Source: Pseudomonadota bacterium (GTDB lineage: Bacteria > Pseudomonadota > Gammaproteobacteria > Burkholderiales > Casimicrobiaceae). From it: a stretch of DNA of 35,891 nt. The translations under genes were made by a program, and so were the position numbers. Below are positions 32,745 to 35,891 of this stretch, piece after piece (position 1 is the stretch's first letter; every line of letters begins with the position of its first letter). The stretch is from positions 1 through 35,891 of the forward strand of contig WQUA01000026.1 in assembly GCA_009786025.1 (NCBI GenBank), read 5' to 3'. The notes beneath the pieces were generated by a model, which was not told where the DNA came from, did no database searches, and saw only the letters and a program-made list of their open reading frames with translations.

Positions 32745-33329
32745 CTATTTGCCGCCGTTGATCATCTTGGAAACAATCCCTTTGTCGGTCGTGTTTTCGC
32801 CGATAAAAACACCGGAAAGATGTGTCGCCACGAACAGGGCGACAAAACACCCGCAGTAAATGTGTATCGTTCTTAAAACGGTACGCAGTTCGCGCACATC
32901 GTCTCCGCGCGGGCCGAACTTCAAAAACAGCCCGGCGATGAGAATCAGGGTTACAGCGGTGTAAAACAGAATATAAAGCCAACCCCGGAACTTCTGATTC
33001 AGAGTTGCCTCTCTGGAAAATGGCGACGTGAACTTGATCCCGTTCGCAAAGAGATCAATAAACCTTAAGACTAACAAAGCGATCAACACATAGCCGGCGT
33101 AAAAATGCCATTGAAACATCGGGCTGCCGATTTTCTTTGCGATACTTTGTGCGTCATCGTTCGCCAGCGCCATATTTTTCTCGGCCAGCGAAGAAGTGAT
33201 TATGGATGCAACCTCCTGGCGATCCATCCAGGTCGCGTGTAAAAACGCCGTGAAAAGCGCCAGCAAGATACTCAGCGCGATTGTCCAGTGCAGAAATCGA
33301 TGTGTAAGAGAAAAATGTGTTTGAGCCAT
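32745..33329 (-). CDS. Cytochrome b561-like membrane protein
   Basis: A 194-residue inner-membrane di-haem b protein, likely carrying electrons between quinone and a periplasmic acceptor. Four hydrophobic helices: about 13-30, 72-93, 113-133 and 153-172. Potential haem-ligand histidines lie at the N-terminal HRFLHW, in FQWHFYAGYVL before helix 2, and in RTIHIYCGCF and VATHLSG of helix 4. A roughly 35-residue hydrophilic loop follows helix 1, longer than in minimal b561 proteins. No partner gene (cytochrome c or hydrogenase) is adjacent. Confidence 0.82.
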   Translation of the reverse strand: MAQTHFSLTHRFLHWTIALSILLALFTAFLHATWMDRQEVASIITSSLAEKNMALANDDAQSIAKKIGSPMFQWHFYAGYVLIALLVLRFIDLFANGIKFTSPFSREATLNQKFRGWLYILFYTAVTLILIAGLFLKFGPRGDDVRELRTVLRTIHIYCGCFVALFVATHLSGVFIGENTTDKGIVSKMINGGK

Positions 33330-33657
33330 GAGGCAACCCGTCCCCTAAAAAATCGTTTAAAAGTGAAAATGCAAAGCCTTAAGCAGGGGTGACCCCCTCG
33401 CCGCCAATCTTGGCCGCCCGCGATTGTAATGCCATAACCCTTTCGGGAGCGCAAAGAACAAACGAATAGCAAACAAGTGGAATTATACCGCCATTAGAAG
33501 GGGCTGTTCGTTAGGGGCACCGCCGCCTACTGGCGCAACAAAGCGGAACAAAATTTTCGGCGTGGGCGCGGAAAAACGGGGCTTCTGAATGCTTAACAAG
33601 AGCCATAGCAGGATGTTGAGGAAACCCGTTCTCAACATCCCGTCAAGCCAAAACGTT
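33330..33657. other. Intergenic region without a gene
   Basis: About 330 bp between two minus-strand genes. It carries the cytochrome gene's upstream region (AT-rich around 33345-33375), a repeat-like TTAGGGGCACCGCCGCCTAC near 33512, and the hairpin at 33611-33640. No credible gene was seen. Confidence 0.4.
33611..33640 (-). terminator. Hairpin terminator candidate after the lipoprotein gene
   Basis: Perfect 10-bp stem GGATGTTGAG / CTCAACATCC with a 10-nt loop, about 18 bases downstream of the lipoprotein stop on the minus strand. No long U tract follows, so efficiency is uncertain. Confidence 0.6.
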
Positions 33658-34917
33658 CTATTGAATACTGAAATCCCGCGATACCAACACGCCTTGCGGC
33701 AGTACGATATACAGATGCCCGTCAATCCCATACTCGATGTGTTTTACCGGAGGCAACAGGTATTGCGAAGGCTGATCCGCAGGCATGTCGGCACCGGTCA
33801 ATTCCGTCACTTCGCCCGTAGCGGACACCCGATACAAATGGGTAAGAGAATATCCTGGGTAGAAAGCGTAGCGCACGCCAAGCAACATATCATTGCCTAT
33901 CACGGTGAATGTTTCCAGCGACGGCGGCTCGGGCGACCACACAACGTCACGAATATGGAAGCCAACCCGTGAACCATCCCTGAGCCTGTGCCATGTGTAG
34001 CTTGGGCCGCTGCGCTGCGCTAGCACATGGATGTTCCCCCGATGATCAGCATCGAGCGCTTTGATAGCGCCCGTGATGCCCAGCGCCGCGTGATCCAGCG
34101 TCTTTACCTCGTAGTCGCTGTCGATGGTACGGATGCGACCATCGTCGATTACGTAGAAGAGACCTGCGGCATCCACTTCCAGATCATGCGGTGCAGTAAA
34201 TCTTGCCGCATACCCTCCCCCGTCAGCGTACGAAGGAGGTTCACCAGCTCCAAGCCCACCACCTATTCCTGCACCTGCAACAAGATCGTCATAGCCTGCG
34301 TATGATTGCGACGGCTTGAATCTAAAAAGACCGGGGACGTAGCGTGTCCACCCTCCTCGTTCAGTGTACAGGGACACCTCACTTTCGTTGAGCGCAAAGT
34401 TTTGTTCGCTGGAAGCTGCGGCGTAACCCAGCACAAAGGATTCCCCCGTGCTTTCCTTGCGATGAAAGCCACTGGGGTATCTGACCGTGACAGGAGAGTA
34501 ATTGAAAACGTCGCGAGCGGTAAAAATTACCGCAGTTTCCACCGCTCCGTCAGACAACTTGCGAATCGCAGGCAGAAGATTGAGGGGCTCTAAATTGATG
34601 CCATAGCTCACATTGGCGCAACCCTCGCCGGTTTCCGCCAGGTACACAGCGTCCTTGTAAACGGTGATGCGTTGCAGATGCGAAAACCGTGCCTCATTCG
34701 TAGCACCATCGTCAGATTGACAGTTGTTGAAATCCACCGAAGCCTTGCCGGTGAGCAGCTCCAGCTTCGGGCCGCGCGGCAGGTCTATCGAGCCGAGCGG
34801 CGGAGTTATCGGACCGGGAGGTTTGGGTTGGGCGGAATCGCCTCCGCCACCGCAGCCCAGCGTCACCAGCGCCATCAATATAGCGGCAAAAGCCAGCGTC
34901 ACTCGGCTAATCACCAT
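33658..34917 (-). CDS. Putative lipoprotein with an NHL/beta-propeller-like domain
   Basis: This encodes 419 residues from ATG 34917, with GGAGG just upstream. The signal MVISRVTLAFAAILMALVTL ends in a lipobox TLGC (Cys22) followed by GGGGDS and a Pro-rich linker, typical of an outer-membrane lipoprotein. The remainder has propeller-like blades such as FTAPHDLEVDAAGLFYVID, ITGAIKALDADHRGNIHVL and HIEYGIDGHLYIVLPQGVLV. NHL propellers bind protein or RNA ligands; no enzymatic motif was seen. The start overlaps the stop of the upstream protease gene by 11 bases, which implies translational coupling and a joint function, perhaps anchoring or inhibiting the protease. Confidence 0.7.
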   Translation of the reverse strand: MVISRVTLAFAAILMALVTLGCGGGGDSAQPKPPGPITPPLGSIDLPRGPKLELLTGKASVDFNNCQSDDGATNEARFSHLQRITVYKDAVYLAETGEGCANVSYGINLEPLNLLPAIRKLSDGAVETAVIFTARDVFNYSPVTVRYPSGFHRKESTGESFVLGYAAASSEQNFALNESEVSLYTERGGWTRYVPGLFRFKPSQSYAGYDDLVAGAGIGGGLGAGEPPSYADGGGYAARFTAPHDLEVDAAGLFYVIDDGRIRTIDSDYEVKTLDHAALGITGAIKALDADHRGNIHVLAQRSGPSYTWHRLRDGSRVGFHIRDVVWSPEPPSLETFTVIGNDMLLGVRYAFYPGYSLTHLYRVSATGEVTELTGADMPADQPSQYLLPPVKHIEYGIDGHLYIVLPQGVLVSRDFSIQ

Positions 34918-35866
34918 ACACCTCCACCTCTGAGAAAGAAACCCAGGATGCCGCATTGCTCGCCTCAATCATCACATACCTATAGTTCCCATTAACGGGA
35001 ATGTAATAGGGAACTAAATCATACTGGTCAGAGGTGTTTTTAATTGCAATGTAATTTACGGGAATGATCGCCGTTCCCGGTCCGGTCATGGTTATTGAAT
35101 TACCTCCATGGACTGAAAACGCAAGCGCCCCTCCAGCCGCGGAAGACCGAATCATCACGCGCACGCCCTTCAGGTTTTTTGCCGATCCAAGGTCGAGAAC
35201 GATACTTCCCCATTGACCACCAGCATTCCAATCGATTCCGTCATAGAATTGCTGGTCCACGAGTTTTTGAAGATTAGCCGTGTTGGTGTTTGAATACACC
35301 GCAGCAATCGGAAGCCGTTTCGGAATGTTGTACCAAGAGGGCGGGGTATATTGAGCTAAATAGATGGGAAGATTTGAGCCAGCCGCTCCATCATATTTCC
35401 CTGTAAAAGCCATTCCGCTTCGTATATAAGCCTCTCGCTCAATGGGGCGGGTGGTAGTGTTTCCATAGCGCCCCGCAATTGCGGCGACAATGGGCGCTGC
35501 AAAAGAAGTTCCTGTGAGAGCAATAAGTGTCCCATCGGGCAGTGTGGTAGTCATCAAATGGCCAGGTGCCCATACATCAACACACTGCCCATAATTTGAC
35601 CGATCCTCTGTATTGCTATAAGGGGGAGGGTTCGTTGTTTTGGGGTATCTGTCGCCAAAGCGATCTGTTCCGCCAACAACCATAATCCCATCGTCCGTCT
35701 GGGCGGGCATACCGTTATAGTTAAAAGAGGCTAGGCAAGCATTTCCATTATAATTACCTGCCGATTGCGTGACGAACAATCGCCCCGACGCCCTTCTGAT
35801 GACCCGGCCAAAAAGGGCATCGCTATTAAAGGGGTTCAATGATTGCGGCGGGTATGGATGTTTCAT
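34907..35866 (-). CDS. S8 subtilisin-like serine protease, C-terminal part
   Basis: From ATG 35866 there are 319 residues, but the domain starts mid-fold: only the oxyanion-hole SAGN (Asn38) and the catalytic-Ser motif GTSFAAP (Ser121) are present. The Asp and His of the triad would lie off the right edge. An in-frame TGA at 35879-35881 separates this frame from any upstream part. Another frame just upstream reads STLNLSL, like the strand normally preceding this point (VINLSLG), so a frameshift near 35860-35870 is likely. Residues about 210-319 (WGSIVLDLGSAKNLKGVRVM, SFSEVEVYGD) resemble a discoidin/galactose-binding-like domain. Either a pseudogene, a sequencing error or a truncated gene. 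Confidence 0.7.
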   Translation of the reverse strand: MKHPYPPQSLNPFNSDALFGRVIRRASGRLFVTQSAGNYNGNACLASFNYNGMPAQTDDGIMVVGGTDRFGDRYPKTTNPPPYSNTEDRSNYGQCVDVWAPGHLMTTTLPDGTLIALTGTSFAAPIVAAIAGRYGNTTTRPIEREAYIRSGMAFTGKYDGAAGSNLPIYLAQYTPPSWYNIPKRLPIAAVYSNTNTANLQKLVDQQFYDGIDWNAGGQWGSIVLDLGSAKNLKGVRVMIRSSAAGGALAFSVHGGNSITMTGPGTAIIPVNYIAIKNTSDQYDLVPYYIPVNGNYRYVMIEASNAASWVSFSEVEVYGD

Positions 35867-35891
35867 GTAACGACAAATTCAACGTGGAGAA

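Overview
The window looks like a moderately GC-rich betaproteobacterial chromosome, probably from a Rhodocyclales- or Nitrosomonadales-like lineage. The basis is the aroQ-accB-accC-prmA order, a ClsB/EEP phospholipid pair, a KorAB-type 2-oxoacid:ferredoxin oxidoreductase, a fused MaeB, a WalW-like deacetylase and abundant dispersed hairpin repeats. The lineage is inferred from gene content and not proven. No rRNA, tRNA or CRISPR array was seen.

Region 1 (1-5167, + strand) is accessory. A truncated unknown protein at the left edge is followed by small orphan genes in the style of toxin-immunity loci: a 148-aa protein, an AT-rich acidic 178-aa protein, a gene interrupted by one in-frame TGA, a tandemly duplicated pair of 128-aa proteins (about 86% identical), a small exported protein, a SUKH/SMI1-like protein and a lipoprotein. 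No toxin is visible; one may lie off the left edge. Region 2 (5406-8233, - strand) holds two tandem exported Sel1-repeat proteins, one broken by an apparent 4-nt deletion, plus a small unknown gene.

Region 3 (8876-13608) is housekeeping: aroE and aroQ (shikimate pathway), accB and accC (acetyl-CoA carboxylase) and prmA (L11 methyltransferase). Both aroE and prmA carry in-frame segments made from the same kind of palindromic repeat that lies between genes elsewhere in the window. Region 4 (13693-19159) has a CPA2 K+/H+ antiporter, convergent clsB with its EEP partner, a small orphan gene and a PolB-like 3'-5' exonuclease. Region 5 (19460-27583) is central metabolism: korAB divergent from maeB, then ccmI and the haem gene hemY.

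Region 6 (27732-33329) has an AroP-type amino-acid permease, a WalW-like deacetylase, a GT9 heptosyltransferase-like enzyme, a REP-associated transposase (RAYT) with REP palindromes both around and inside its reading frame, a YjbQ family protein and a cytochrome b561-like protein. Region 7 (33658-35891, - strand) is an overlapping pair: a subtilisin-like protease, incomplete at its N-terminal side, and a beta-propeller-like lipoprotein.

The most distinctive theme is palindromic repeat biology. At least two elements have become protein-coding insertions in conserved enzymes, and a transposase carries its own REP substrates as codons. The left-hand orphan gene array is the best candidate for an undescribed conflict or immunity system.
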